A stretch of 64,000 nt of DNA from Ostrinia nubilalis (lineage: Eukaryota; Arthropoda; Insecta; Lepidoptera; Crambidae): NCBI RefSeq assembly GCF_963855985.1, contig NC_087097.1, forward strand, positions 4,807,001 through 4,871,000, in the 5' to 3' direction. The notes beneath the pieces were generated by a model, which was given only the letters and a program-made list of their open reading frames with translations, did no database searches and had not been told where the DNA came from. Below are positions 22,991 through 35,098 of the stretch, one piece after another (the stretch's first letter is position 1; each line of letters begins with the position of its first letter). Made by a program: the position numbers and the translations under genes.

Positions 22991-25305
22991 TATATTATTA
23001 CCTACAAATACCGCATCAACTCGCTTCGTGACTCCACGGCCATCGCTCAACCGACGAAAATAGGACTCGAAGTGAATGAAGGGGTTCTTAATTCGGTGAA
23101 ATTGTAATTATTTGCCTTTGAGATACTAAAAAAAGTTAATTTATTCCCAAATTATAATGCAGCGCTGTGAATGCGATGCAATAATTTTAGCTGGAGATAA
23201 TTAGTTTAAGTCTGTTTCTGAGTGTGGCAGTTTCAATATTATAATCCGGGCCTTTTCAAGGCGAGACTGAATAGGCACTTACAGGGCAAATATGTATCCT
23301 AGGCTGCATCTCACTTGACATCAGATGCGATTACGGTTGGATACGTGCCTTCTTCTGCATAAAAAATGATTTTGTAGACTGTTACAGTGATGTCAGATGT
23401 TATGAGCTTGTAGATGTCTGGCATGCCTCGATCATGAAGCTAACGAACCTACAGCTTGAGATCATGTTTCTTATCGGAAAACCAGGTCGATCCAAGCCTA
23501 GAGTATTCTGAACAAACTGTAGTATAACTAGGTACTATTAACAGTCAACAATACAAAAGACAAGCACATTTTTGTTGCAAATTCGCTCTTTTTACTTTTA
23601 CAGAAAATTAGCTTAATGTGCCTTTATTGTACTGCAATATTTTTAGTACTCGGTAATATCCCACTTGGTAGTTTTCTGAAAAATAGCCTGCATAAAAATA
23701 TTCCCTTTATAGATTCAAGTATTTTAATGCCAAATATAATTAAACTAACATTTGCAAAAATATTCCAAGCCAAGTTAATTTAACCCTTAATTTATCTCTT
23801 AGTTTATTTATGAACTGCGCGCAAGAAGTCACTTAAGCATTCTTAATAATTAAGCGACATCTCAATTACCGCCTTATCTTTCCCATTCCTGATCAGTCGT
23901 TTTTGTATGTACGGCAATTTACTTTTTGGCACCATACTTATAAGATTGCATTCTGGAGTTCTGTTATTCTGTTATTTTATCGTGTCAATTACATTTGACA
24001 CATTGATAAACAAAATCCTTTAGTCAACGAACAGAAACAGTAAAGTAACGCACGCAATTGCAAGACTCCGTCGTAACCAGCGCCGGAGAAAAACAAAATA
24101 AAACGCAAAATGAGACCGACCACTTCTAATTAAAATGATTAACTTAATGGTCTTAGTCATTAGCGATTTTAATTATGAATCGTCTGTTTGTTTTTTCGTT
24201 GAAATTATAAGTTGCTACCATTTTACGATTGGTACCGAGTTTTGGTTTTATGGCCGATCGGGTTGCCGCCATTGTTTGCAAGGCTGGGCTCGGACAGGCG
24301 AGAAAATATTGTGTTCCAATTATTTTAGTTTTAAATGAATAAGCCAAGGTAAAGACAGATGGTTTTTATAAAAACCTGCCTATAAAAGACTAGGGTGTCT
24401 AACACTAGGGTTGTACTATTATTATGACCTCAGATTTTACAAAACCCACACAATAGACGGTGAAGACTTAATTTTTATTTGATCCTATTTATTTGAAACT
24501 TGCCATAGGTATAGCGATCAGAAACAATAGTTACCTAGCTACTCCTAAACGAAATACCTAACAGTTAAATAATATTTAATGACATCAAAATTCCGAAAAC
24601 TCCGACCTTGGACATTACCAATTAAGAGATAAATCTTAATTTCATAATTATTTCCCACTTAAAACAACCGCGAATGGAGAATCCTATTATTTCCTAATTC
24701 AGTCATTATCGGACGTCACAAATGAGCAATTAATTAGTAATTAACCCTATCGAGTTGTAAACACTTAATGAGGCATTGTGATGAAATGAAACTGCGCAGA
24801 TCTAAACAGGTGACATGTCACCTCTGTGTTGCACGAAATGCGAATAAAGGCGGATTTCTATTTGTTTGGTGTGTTATGTCGTGCGTGACGCATCAGAACG
24901 GATTCGGTTACAGACTTTTAAAGAGTGTTGTGTCGTGGGGCTTCTGACGGGTCGTATATTAAATTCCACCTTGAGTCTGATTTTTCCAAAAGGTCTCAAT
25001 TGTTTATAAACTTGTTAAATAGTTTTACATTCTATCTCCAATTAGTACCTAATGAGACAGAACAGATAGTGCACTACATAATATTATTTTTGAGCTTAAC
25101 AGAAGTGACTACAGCGTAATCAGCCAATAGCTAAGATTATCCTTGTCTGATCGAAGTTGCGCTGTAATAAGTTATGTCCTATCTATGAAATGTAAAATAA
25201 ATTTTGTTATTACTAGTATTTTAACTTTGAAAAGTCTTTTGTTCTTATCAGGAACAATCATTGTCGTTTGGAATAAGAAAAAAGTAAAATGCTGTGATTA
25301 TCACA
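22991..25305. other. AT-rich non-coding stretch
   Basis: Paired opposite-strand frames at 24135-24338 (+) and 24153-24347 (-) are mutual shadows. No gene, RNA or repeat family recognised. Confidence 0.4.
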
Positions 25306-25370
25306 ATAAAATTGGCCCCAGTGGGATTCAAACCAGCAGCCGCAGAAGTAAAGATTGGCAACCATCGATC
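25306..25370 (-). repeat. tRNA-derived fragment
   Basis: On the minus strand ctgctggtttgaatcccact contains a B-box-like ggtttgaatcc, with a possible weak A-box region upstream. Probably a SINE head fragment. No complete cloverleaf. Confidence 0.35.
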
Positions 25371-25419
25371 TTTAAATTGACCTTCATCTCAACAAAATAG
25401 ACCTCTTGATTACCAAATT

Positions 25420-26352
25420 CGATGGCTCCTACGTATAAGGGCGAAACTGCCGCTTACGCCTTTTTCCAATTATTTAAGCAATGATTTCACTTTGCTCTAA
25501 TCTATAACATCAGTAAGAAAAAAAAATTTTTTTTCCATTAGATACAAAGTAAAATTTTAGGCAAATAGGCGTATGTGCAAAACTACGCCACGTATAAAGC
25601 CCAATCATACGATTCGTCAATCTATACGAGTAGTTGCTTACATAAACATATATTTTTTATAATCCAAATCTTAAATAAAGCCATGAAAATATTTAGCAAA
25701 TTGTTTTATTTATAAATTATGACATATTATATAGTTATTTAATTTTTAGCGTTAAGAGTCGCATCTCAAACTAATTTGAAAATATTAAATAACTTGAAAA
25801 AATCGAACTGCCTAAGGCATCGTGGGTTCAATTCCCGCCTTAGGCAATTCGATTTTTTCAAGTTATTTATATTTTTTTTAAATATGACACATTATGTTAA
25901 AAGACCTAACTAAATCTCGAGCACAGTATATGGGCGTATTTGCGTTAAAACGTAAAACGGTACATTAAACGACTTTTTCTAACTGATTTATTATTGATAT
26001 AGCACATAATAACAATTAAAATAATTACATGCATAAATAAAGAGAGTAATCGCTTAAAATATTATATTTACGTTGTCATTTAAGTCTCTTTACGTTGAAC
26101 AATATACATGAAATTATAGAAATATGCCGACGTAAAAGGGCAATGCGTAAAATCTCAAAATATATAAGAAAAATATAAAAATTGATAACAGCAGTAGCAA
26201 AAGCATTACATGTTAAGGCTAAATGTGAAATTTCATTAAATTCGTTTTAGTAGGTCAGAAGATATGACCCAAAAATATGGTTCTGGCCACTAAAATGGCT
26301 CTCCTGTAAAATTTACTTTTTTCACTTACGCCAGTATACGTAGGAGCCATCG
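25420..26352. mobile_element. TIR DNA transposon, about 0.93 kb
   Basis: The 18-bp ends cgatggctcctacgtata (25420-25437) and tatacgtaggagccatcg (26335-26352) are exact reverse complements. Motifs of the form gggcgta and tacgcc recur inside in both orientations (about 25440, 25456, 25568, 25584, 25932, 26136, 26329), like the subterminal repeats of the elements at 7370 and 43863. No transposase is visible. It contains the SINE-derived foldback at 25738-25872. Confidence 0.7.
25738..25872 (+). mobile_element. tRNA-derived SINE copy with internal inverted duplication
   Basis: The element has tttttagcgttaagagtcgc, then a B-box gggttcaattccc, then the tail gattttttcaagttattt. The intact arrangement is seen at 62296-62390 (minus strand). 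Here about 47 bp of the 3' part is inserted in reverse between the two tRNA-like halves. This creates 32-bp arms (25787-25818 and 25837-25868, one mismatch) around an 18-nt spacer holding the B box. Confidence 0.8.
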
Positions 26353-29300
26353 CAATCACGATTTCCTCATTATAATGTTGGCATCATTAACCAATTGGTA
26401 AAAACAATCTTGACTATTAAATGTAGAGGGATACGACTACTTATTCCCTGCACAATTACTGGACGGTTTACCCATTGTGTATGGAGTGGTCACTTCCGTG
26501 GTATACTGTATGATGATTGACTCTAAGTATTTTTAATCATTTTAGGATTTTTTTGACCTGTATAAAAGAGCTAGCTTAACCAGCGGGTTAGCGAGTATGT
26601 AGAACATACAATAAGATTTGTAGAGATGACAAAATATCTATTTCTCGAAGTTGTATGTGTTGAAGCCACATTAGGAATAGCAATAATGATAAGATTTTTA
26701 AAAGTATTGGACAAACAATATTTAAAGACGTTGCAGGTCAATCAAAATTTAGGGGAATGGTCAACTTGAATTATTAGGTTTTATTACCCAAGTTTGAATA
26801 GACAAACAGACACGAGGACATGTGAAAATATCTTGCAAAAGACACTGAAAATGTTAGACTAAAATAGATACATGAAGTATTATTTAAAATACTACTTGTC
26901 AATCGTAATTTATGGCTTTGATTTGTTAGTTCTTGATCTGTAATTTTTTGTGGCTGCATTAATTGAATCTTCTTAATACATAACGACATTACTGTGTAAA
27001 CGTCACCACAACGTATAATTATTGCTTTATCGAAATGTTTTTTCTTGTGTGGTCGCATATTACTGCTAAGGATGTCAACTTAAAATTTAATGAGATCTAT
27101 CCTAATTTTAATAGAAGTTTTTCTACAAAAAGGAACGTAGATTATACCTAGTGTAGAGAAATATAGATTTTAAAAAATTAAGAAACAATACACAGTAGAT
27201 CGCACAATAATAAGCCAACCATGTACACTTGCCAAATAAATAATCGCAAAAAAAAATAGTATAAAACTAACATTTTTAAGTAGGTACTAACATTTTGTCT
27301 TTTACGTATAATAGTCATTTGAAATAAATCACTCACCTAGAAATAAAAGGGTGATTTTGTTTAGACTTATTTTCATTAATTTTATAAAACGATGAAGTGA
27401 CAGCCCTGCGATGACTCCAGGCGATGCGTGGCTTTTCAAAGATGAACATTTAATTGTATGATTTAAAAGAAATTATTATCTGAGCGTTTCTTGTATAATT
27501 ATCGCATATAAATATGATTGCAATTAGCTTTGGACTTGTTTTATAGCAAGCTAGTTAGTTATTCCTAGTTTATTTTCAATACATTATTAAGATAATATGA
27601 TTAATTTAATTGTTCTTTTCAAATAAATATCGAGTCATAATTTCAGGACCATTTATATTTTACTACCCCTGCTCTTGGCTTAATCTGCGTTCATTTGGTT
27701 TACCATAGAAATACGTACTATCATACCGTATCTTTAAGTAGTTAAAAAGGATCGATTCATTTTGTCAAACTCGAGAAATTAAATCGTTAACACTGGACAT
27801 AGAGACAGTGTATGATACCTTGTGGATAAAAAATGGATTGTAGAATACTCAAGGATTGTAAAATATTTCCCGTAATAAAATTACATATGATATTCATTTT
27901 ATATGCCTTCATATCGTCCTTAAGGTGTCGTGGTCAATCAAGTTCTCACAACAGATAATCAAAATGAAAAAAGCTTCAATGAACGCATCGATAATTTAAA
28001 GTTAAACGCGGCTATAACGCGCTCCCAAAGCTGTAATCACAAAAATATTTAATTTACAAGCACCCTAATTTCGCGAAAACCACACAAAATTATGCACAGC
28101 TTAGATACTACATCCATCAATGTCATGCAAAACGCTATTACATACGAACATAAACGATACCTCGCGAATCGCCGCGATCCTCCTAATAACGAACCAAATA
28201 AAGGGTTGTAAACCAGCTTGAATTTTAATGAAATATTTGATTTATGCCCACCAACAGCATCAGGTAGCTTATTATAAGAATATATCATTAACCATTACCT
28301 ATATAATTAAAGGCAAGTTTTGCCTCGAGCCACCCCAATTTGAGCCGCTCTCCGCATTATAATTTTAATAAAATTGCCCGTTCACCAATAAAAGATGATA
28401 AAAAAAATTCAAAATTATAACACATCTGATTGATGTATTATTTGGTAATTTATTGGCTGTAATTACATCGTGTAATAATGCCGGATAATGCTGGAGTGCT
28501 GGAACGATTTATTAGTATTTATTAAAGTATGAATTATTGTATAATTACTGGGATGGGAGCTTCCAAACTAAACAGAGAGGTTGTTTTAGGGTTGAATTTA
28601 TGGGCAGTTTTGGAGCGATCTAATCGACCGATGCGGGACGCGCGGGCGGGACTAGACGCACAGGTAGCGAACGGGTTAAGAGACTCAATAATGTTAAGAA
28701 GTAATGAGCCTTTCGCAGTGGCAAGTTAACACTGCGGTCTTGTGGGTCGTTTTCTTCTCGTGTCAAAATAAACTGCCGGATGATATGAAATGTGTGTGTA
28801 TTTTTTGCGTAATTACACGCACAGTAGTTAACATGAGCTTATTGGCAATCGTTTTAAATGTTTGCCTTTGAGTTAGTGGGGTGGAATTTTATTTATATCA
28901 ATATTTTGATTAATACTAATAGCAGCTCATTACGGAATAAAATATAGAAGTGTAAATCTCAATACAAAAACTTTATTGGTCACTCTACGTTGGCGTTTTT
29001 TTTAGTAACTAAAAGCTCATTTCATCATTTTCAAAGCATTCTTCAAGACAAAATCAGATCGCGCAATCGATCAATCGCCGCGATATTTTAGTCGAACCTA
29101 AATCGATATCACGTGGCGCATCGATTGTGGGTTTTTTCAATAAACATAGCGCCGTAATCACTCGCCCATAAACAAATAAACATCAGTTTTAATAGTTTTT
29201 ATAGGGCCTTAAGCCCAACTCTATAACGGGAGATCCAAAGATAAAGTACTTTACAGATGCGCTCAACGAAAGCTGTTATTATGTATTACTTACTCATAAT

Positions 29301-29757
29301 TTATGCATTGACGTTGTTATTACCTAAAGCATCTGTTAGTTGGTTTTCTTAAAACGGACGAATGAGTTTTTTAATCTTGTGTGATAATTAGTATCATTTT
29401 GGCTTTCAGGGGAACAAGAAAGAAGTATTTGTAATTATGTGGTATGATTTACGAGGAAAGAAGTAAAAGAGTTTGGATGATGCTGCATTCCTGAATTTTA
29501 AGGGCATCGATTATTACATATAGTAAAAATAACTTTACTTGTTTCAACCATAAGTCGGATATTCAAGCCAACCTTAAAGACATCATTTAGTCTTTACTTC
29601 ATTTCACTTTATAGAATCGGTCTCTTTTTTCAGACTTTCTGTTACTTCTGCCTTGGGCTCAAATCCATTCCATTTGACCCAACTATCAGAAGTGTGCTTC
29701 AGACCTCGTCTACACATTTGACCACGGAACTGAGCTGTCTCGTCGTTTTGTTTATTG
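26353..29757. other. Long AT-rich stretch without recognised genes
   Basis: Frames at 26774-27058 (-, 94 codons), 28049-28288 (-) and 28529-28729 (+) lack recognisable domains. A GC-rich patch at about 28615-28680 stands out in composition. Confidence 0.4.
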
Positions 29758-29760
29758 ACA

Positions 29761-29940
29761 ACTAGCGACCGGCCCCGGCTTCGCACGGATGCTAAATATA
29801 CATATAAACCTTCCTCTTGAATCACTATATCTATTAAAAAAACCGTATCAAAATCTATTGCGTAGTTTTAAAGATATAAATATACATAGGGACAGATAGC
29901 GCCGCGGAAAGCGACTTTGCTATGTACTAGTATGTAGTAA
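29761..29940. repeat. Dispersed lepidopteran-type repeat
   Basis: Contains actagcgaccggccccggct, tcgcacggatgctaaatata, cctcttgaatcactatatct and catagggacagatagcg. This word order is familiar from interspersed repeats of many moth and butterfly genomes (possibly Helitron-related). Class is from memory and uncertain. The 73-codon minus frame ending at 29604 overlaps it. Confidence 0.5.
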
Positions 29941-30615
29941 TATACAATAGTAATATACAAAATGAAGAGTTATTTTTGCGTTGTTTACTTGTTAATTGGT
30001 GTAAGACTTCAAAGCTTATATTTCTACGAATACCATTTACGTATTTGCTAGAAGGCATGCTAAATTTTTTCGTTTATCTTCATACTTATTTTTCTTTTCT
30101 ATCTGTGCTATTGCACTGGTGGTTTTGCGAAATATTTTTGAAGCGTTGATATTCTTAGCATCTCTCTTTTTTATGTCTTTCCAAACAGCATGCTCTATAT
30201 TTTCATCAACATGCTTGTTAAAACCTTAAATAAGCATTACATTTTTATACTGCTACGAAAAATTAAAGTAATCCCGACCTGATTAAAACTCACTTAAACT
30301 CAAGCTGCGGTTGCGACTGGACGTGCACCGTGCATGCATTACTATGCAGCAGAAGCATTAGCATGTACAGCCGGCGGCACGCCAGACCATTGCAATATCG
30401 CTCTTATCACAACTGCTTAAGATGGAAGGGTAAACCTTGATGTGCTGCTAGCTGTATCACTAAGAGTACCTACCGGATCCACTCGCAAACAGGAAATCCC
30501 TGTGGAGGGAGGACGTCTTCAGATAGGGGTAAAACAGCTTGCCGGCGGGCCGGACCCTCACCAGACTGGAACAAAGCCTAGGGTTAAGCAAGGTAATGTC
30601 ATCGAAGTAGATTTA

Positions 30616-30723
30616 TGCCCGTTTCACCTTCAATCCCTATTTTTTAAGTGACCTATGGTAGCACAACAGGAATTTCGTTTTCATAGGGGTCACTTAATTA
30701 GGGATTGATGGTGAAATAGGGCA
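30616..30723. mobile_element. TGCCCGTTTTCACC MITE, copy 2
   Basis: Ends tgcccgtttcaccttcaatc and gggattgatggtgaaatagg are inverted. The left flank is TTA (30613-30615); the right flank has diverged. Same family as 16506 and 51422. Confidence 0.85.
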
Positions 30724-30724
30724 T

Positions 30725-30875
30725 GAGACACCCTGCAGACTAGTCTTATAGACTTTTAGTTCTTACAGATAGATAGGTTGCCTTCCAATTTGTATGAAAA
30801 ATCGGCCGATATAAAATCGCCCGACCAAACTATCGGCCGACTAAAAATCTGTAGCCTGCCTGCGGGGTGTCTTAG
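30725..30875. mobile_element. AGACACCCTGC foldback MITE
   Basis: Left agacaccctgcagac and right cctgcggggtgtctta are inverted ends. The interior ggccgat and actatcggccgactaaaaat is shared with the GGCGCAGACCA family at 52387 and 60283. It begins directly after the MITE at 30616. Confidence 0.65.
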
Positions 30876-31329
30876 GTAAATTAACTCTTCATCAGCTACG
30901 TCAAATAGTATTGAGCATTTGTCATACTAGATGCGTTCTTCGGTCTGCGGTCAGGTCAAAGTAAACGCAGCTCGCATCATGTCTGAACAACATTGTTTAG
31001 AGAGGAAGATACTTCATCGTGAGATGCAATTTTATTGCATTACGTAAATTGGTAAGTTTCATATTTTATATTGATTTTATTAGATGCGAAATTATGCTAG
31101 CTGAAGATTTACAGGTTAAATAGCTAATATTAAAAGATTTAAAAGCAGGTATTTCCTTGTAGTCAACAGGTTAAATATTCACTTCTTAAAACTTGACTTG
31201 ATTTTAAAGATGTTTTAATATTTTTATGTTATTTTAGCTCGTAACTATCAAGTAAGAACGTTATGAATGAATCCAAAGAAATTACTCTTAAATTCGCAAC
31301 ATTTTAACATCGTCTCTATTCACCAAACG

Positions 31330-31625
31330 CGAACCCACACACACATACCGGTCCTTATTCTCGCTCCATTCACAAAAAGCGTCGCGTACGGACCCGTATC
31401 TTCCCGCTTAGGAGTCCTGCAGGGGTGGGGTAAGGAATGCGCGGGCTGCGCGATTTTTCACCAAGACCACGTGTTAGGCACGTGCGTGGAAACTTTTTGG
31501 AGAAGTTTTTCTGCGCGCGGACAACTTTTCTCGCGTTTTGCGGCCAGTGTGAATGGAAGGTTTTCTTTTTCTACTCGCTCGTGTCATTTTTTCGTTTTCT
31601 TTGTGGACAGTCTTGTTTTATTTCT
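31330..31625. promoter_or_regulatory. GC-rich island with two CACGTG boxes
   Basis: Locally GC-rich and CpG-containing in an AT-rich setting. Two perfect CACGTG E-boxes lie at 31468-31473 and 31479-31484, 11 bp apart (one helical turn), the second followed by CGTGG. A 122-codon plus frame (31267-31635) crosses it but ends in a low-complexity Phe/Ser-rich stretch with no known domain. This could be an undetected promoter or first exon. Confidence is low. Confidence 0.3.
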
Positions 31626-31857
31626 TTCTGTGTGAAGGATTGATGTACGGTATTTATGTTTTTAATGGGTACTTATTCTAGATTCTTGAGTGCCAGTGGT
31701 TACTTTTTTTTTATTTCAAGAACTGTTAATGTAGAGTCGACAGCACGTGAGTTTATAAGTTTTGTTGAAGAATAGCTCGTATTATGCAACTACTATCTCC
31801 TTTAATATGATGTCATGTATTGTGAACTGTAAGGAGGTATACAAAATTTCAGCTATC

Positions 31858-31976
31858 TTAAGGCTAAGTTGCACCACCTAACTTTAACCGTAACTATAAC
31901 GATAACCGGTGTTTTTTGTGTGGAGTTTGATAGATTTTTGACATTTGTCAGAGTTATTTGGTGCAACCCAGCCTAA
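31858..31976 (+). mobile_element. GGCTGAGTTGCACCA MITE, copy 2
   Basis: Ends ggctaagttgcaccacc and ggtgcaacccagcc with TAA on both sides. The interior is taactataacgataaccggt and tgatagatttttgacatttg. Confidence 0.9.
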
Positions 31977-33212
31977 GAGTTCTGAAGAAGTAGGTCCAGG
32001 GCAAATCTGATAATTTAAATAAACTTATTGCAAAAACCAATCAAGCACTGAGTAAACTTTCGATAGTAGTTTAAAAGTGTAATTTGCAAAATAAACCTCT
32101 ATGACGGTATGTAAAACGTGTAATTATTTGTTGATAACGAGTATTGGAATGAGACCATTAATAAGAACGGAGAATAAAATGTAATACATATGAAATTAAA
32201 ATTTATAAAGATAACACTTATCAAATTATTAATCAAAAACTAAAATAATAGGTAATAATTATTATTTTGGATAGGTACTCTTACATCAGTCTATCAAAAG
32301 TAATCGACCTGAATAAAATCTTTTAACTTTCATCAACTAGCATTCCTCTAGCAAGTTACGAAGTAATTTTATACAATGTACCTACCTATTAATATAATTT
32401 TGTATAATAAATGCTAAGAATTGATCAACTAATGACCGCTAAAAAACAGACCACACAGCTAACGTTTATTTTCGAATTCCAAATTCAAACCCGTTCGTCC
32501 GTTGCCCAGACCATAGACTAGACCTTTTGTCCGAACTCTTTATTGCTGTGCTTACATTAAGCATCACTCGTTCGTAACTTATGGACATTAAAAATTAAAA
32601 TACATCGATTAGTTCCAAATTTCGGTATGATCATTAATATTGATTGATATGAGCCGTGCCTAACACTCATAAAATTTATAGGCTATCGACAACGGATTTC
32701 ACCCATAGACAAGGGAATTATTAATAACGTAATAGTAATAAAAATGCCGCTTTCTAACACAATGCATCTCAGAGCAGAGCGATTTGCAATCAACATATCA
32801 AGTAAACCGTATCTAGAAAATTCTTAATTGAACTAATGAGAAGTAATTACAATTTTTATTGCAGCCATAATGATTACGATGCCTTAAAATAATAAAAGCA
32901 ATTAGACATTGACGGGCGTAGCGGAGCGAGTGGCGTCGTCTCGCTCGCTCGTATTGGATCTATTGGGTGTGAAGAGAACAATATGATTAGATCTAATTGT
33001 TTGAACGGTTATAAAAGTTGATGTCGGAGACGATGTTCTGTTTGTCGTAAAACCGAAATGTTTCCATCTCCACGACGCTGTAAAATAAAAAACGGGGGGT
33101 GTGTCGCTATCCGCGAGGTTTTCTGTTGATGATTTTTTATTGCTAATGAAACATGGAAGTAACAAAAGTAACAAGGAAGCACTTGGTGCGAGGAGAGAAA
33201 TTAAGCGGTAAT
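31977..33212. other. AT-rich non-coding stretch
   Basis: No gene recognised. About 32910-32955 is a small GC-richer patch with repeated ctcgctcg. The 104-codon minus frame at 32902-33216 has no recognisable domain. Confidence 0.4.
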
Positions 33213-33221
33213 ACATTTGCT

Positions 33222-33373
33222 GGCAGGCCTCCTACTAGGTGAACCGACGATCTGGTAAAGGTTGCGGGAAGAAACTGGAGGCGGGCAGCGCAGGACCGTT
33301 TATTGTGGAAAACCTTGGGGGAGGCCTTTGTCCAGCAGTGTACGTCATTTGGCTGAAACGAACGAACGAACGA
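33222..33373 (+). mobile_element. RTE-like LINE 3' fragment with 9-bp target duplication
   Basis: Plus-strand translation gives a LINE protein C-terminus: TDDLVKVAGRNWRRAAQDR, then LLWKTLGEAFVQQCTSFG and a stop. It is followed by a (GAAC)n tail at about 33358-33373. The flanking repeat acatttgct lies at 33213-33221 and 33374-33382. W to stop and W to C changes show decay. The 63-codon frame 33239-33430 is this fragment, not a host gene. Confidence 0.85.
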
Positions 33374-33382
33374 ACATTTGCT

Positions 33383-34976
33383 AAGGAAAAAACTGCGCTC
33401 ACACTGGCTTTGAGGAACGGAACGAAGTGAACGGAACAGGTGAACTACTTCCTAAAGTAAGGGAAGTAAGATTTTGCTTTCCTAGCAACGTGATACTGCT
33501 AAATGGTTCTACATGATAAGAATGATAAGATCACTGAAAATGAAGGCCCTTACAAAATTAATCGCAATTTGAGGACCAAACTCTATTGTGGTATGAGACA
33601 TAAAACAGCTTTATGGAGATATTTAAGCTAAAAACAGTCGCTATGAATCGAAAAAAAATAATTAAAATTACTTTCTTAATATAAATGAAAGTTAATCTTC
33701 TAAAATTTAAATAATTCAATTGATTAAGTAGATATAACTGACTTTAACATGATTTCAGCTTTGAAATCGAGAAATTGTTGGCTTTCTTTCCCGTGGTTTC
33801 CTACAGATTAAATTACAAGTTAAAGATATTATTAACCTCCAAATTTAAACAATATCTTAAAGGGAAATAATTACTTTAAAATACCAAGAACAACTGTTAG
33901 TTAATTTACCGATACTGTAAAATGGACTGTAAAATTTAAGAGGCAAATGGTAATATCAATAAGTGCTCTTAGTGATCTCAATGATACTGAAACATAATTA
34001 CCAAATACTTGATTACATTTTGGTACGAACAATCTGAATTAATCCAGCCCACAGAATGTTAACGACTATGGTACAATTAAAATGACTGATTCATAGGCGC
34101 AGGAGTTGGGATACAAATGACTCACTTGAACATTTCTAATTAGCGCAATGAACGGACTAGTGGAGTGATGTGATCGGATAGAAATAGCCCAGAAGACCAT
34201 TGTTCTTGTAAAGCTCCTATAAGAAAGTAAATTACATAATGTACAGCAAGGCAGGAAGTGTATGATCCTCAATAAACTAGCACAATGAAACTTGCAGGAG
34301 ATCAGATTTCCTACTTCTGGCAATACTAATTATAGATATTTTCGGAATTTTTCCTCCCTGTCACTCATAGTAAGATGTCACAAACTCACAAGCAACGGTG
34401 ACGATGCGCTTGAAAATGAAAAAGGGTGCTTTTAAAAAAAATTTGAAGATAATAGGTGTAAGATTATTCAGTTCCTGTTGCCAGAAAATTTCGTCTATCT
34501 AAGTACATGATAGTGTAATTAAATAGTTTTGAAGATTTGCTCTAATAGAGCCTTTACATGTGTCATTCTTTTTACTCATCTCTTTGAGACGACCAGAATA
34601 TTATTTTGTCGTAATTACGTTAACCCAAAAACATAAATATTTAAAAATCTTGTATCACCCAAAGCTATAAGTGAAAAATTCTAACCCACCCACTCAAAGT
34701 GGCATCACCTCAGCTCCACGTGTTAGCAATTTGAGAAATGGCCGTTGACTCACCGTCTGCGCCGAATAAGATACCTAACATCTTCATTAGCACAACTACT
34801 TTGCGAATGAGAACAAATTCGCAATTGAGAATGATCATGACAATAAGTGGTGATGGAATTATTTAAGAAGATTTGACTATGACATAGTTCGTACCTACAA
34901 TATTTAAAAGATTAAATTTTGACTATGACATAGTGCTATATTTTATGATTTTGATTTATGTCTGAAGTTAGATAAT
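33383..34976. other. AT-rich non-coding stretch
   Basis: Nothing recognised. An 85-codon minus frame at 34066-34323 lacks known motifs. Confidence 0.4.
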
Positions 34977-35098
34977 ACTAGCTGACCCGATGAATTTCGT
35001 TCCGCCTATGTTCATCAGAAAAAAATTTGGATTCTAATGGATTTTGGAACCTATCTAATACAAACTATCTAATCTTTCCTCTTTATAACATTAGTGTA
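34977..35098. repeat. Dispersed repeat (tagctgacccg family), copy 1
   Basis: Shares tagctgacccgatgaatttcg, cgcctatgttcatcag, ggattctaatgg, and a tctttcctctttataacatt end with 45687-45841. Common in lepidopteran genomes. Class not assigned. Confidence 0.6.

Noticed and set aside
31267..31635. 122-codon plus frame
   Set aside because: No recognisable domain, a low-complexity Phe/Ser end and a GC-rich setting. Kept only as a possible promoter region.
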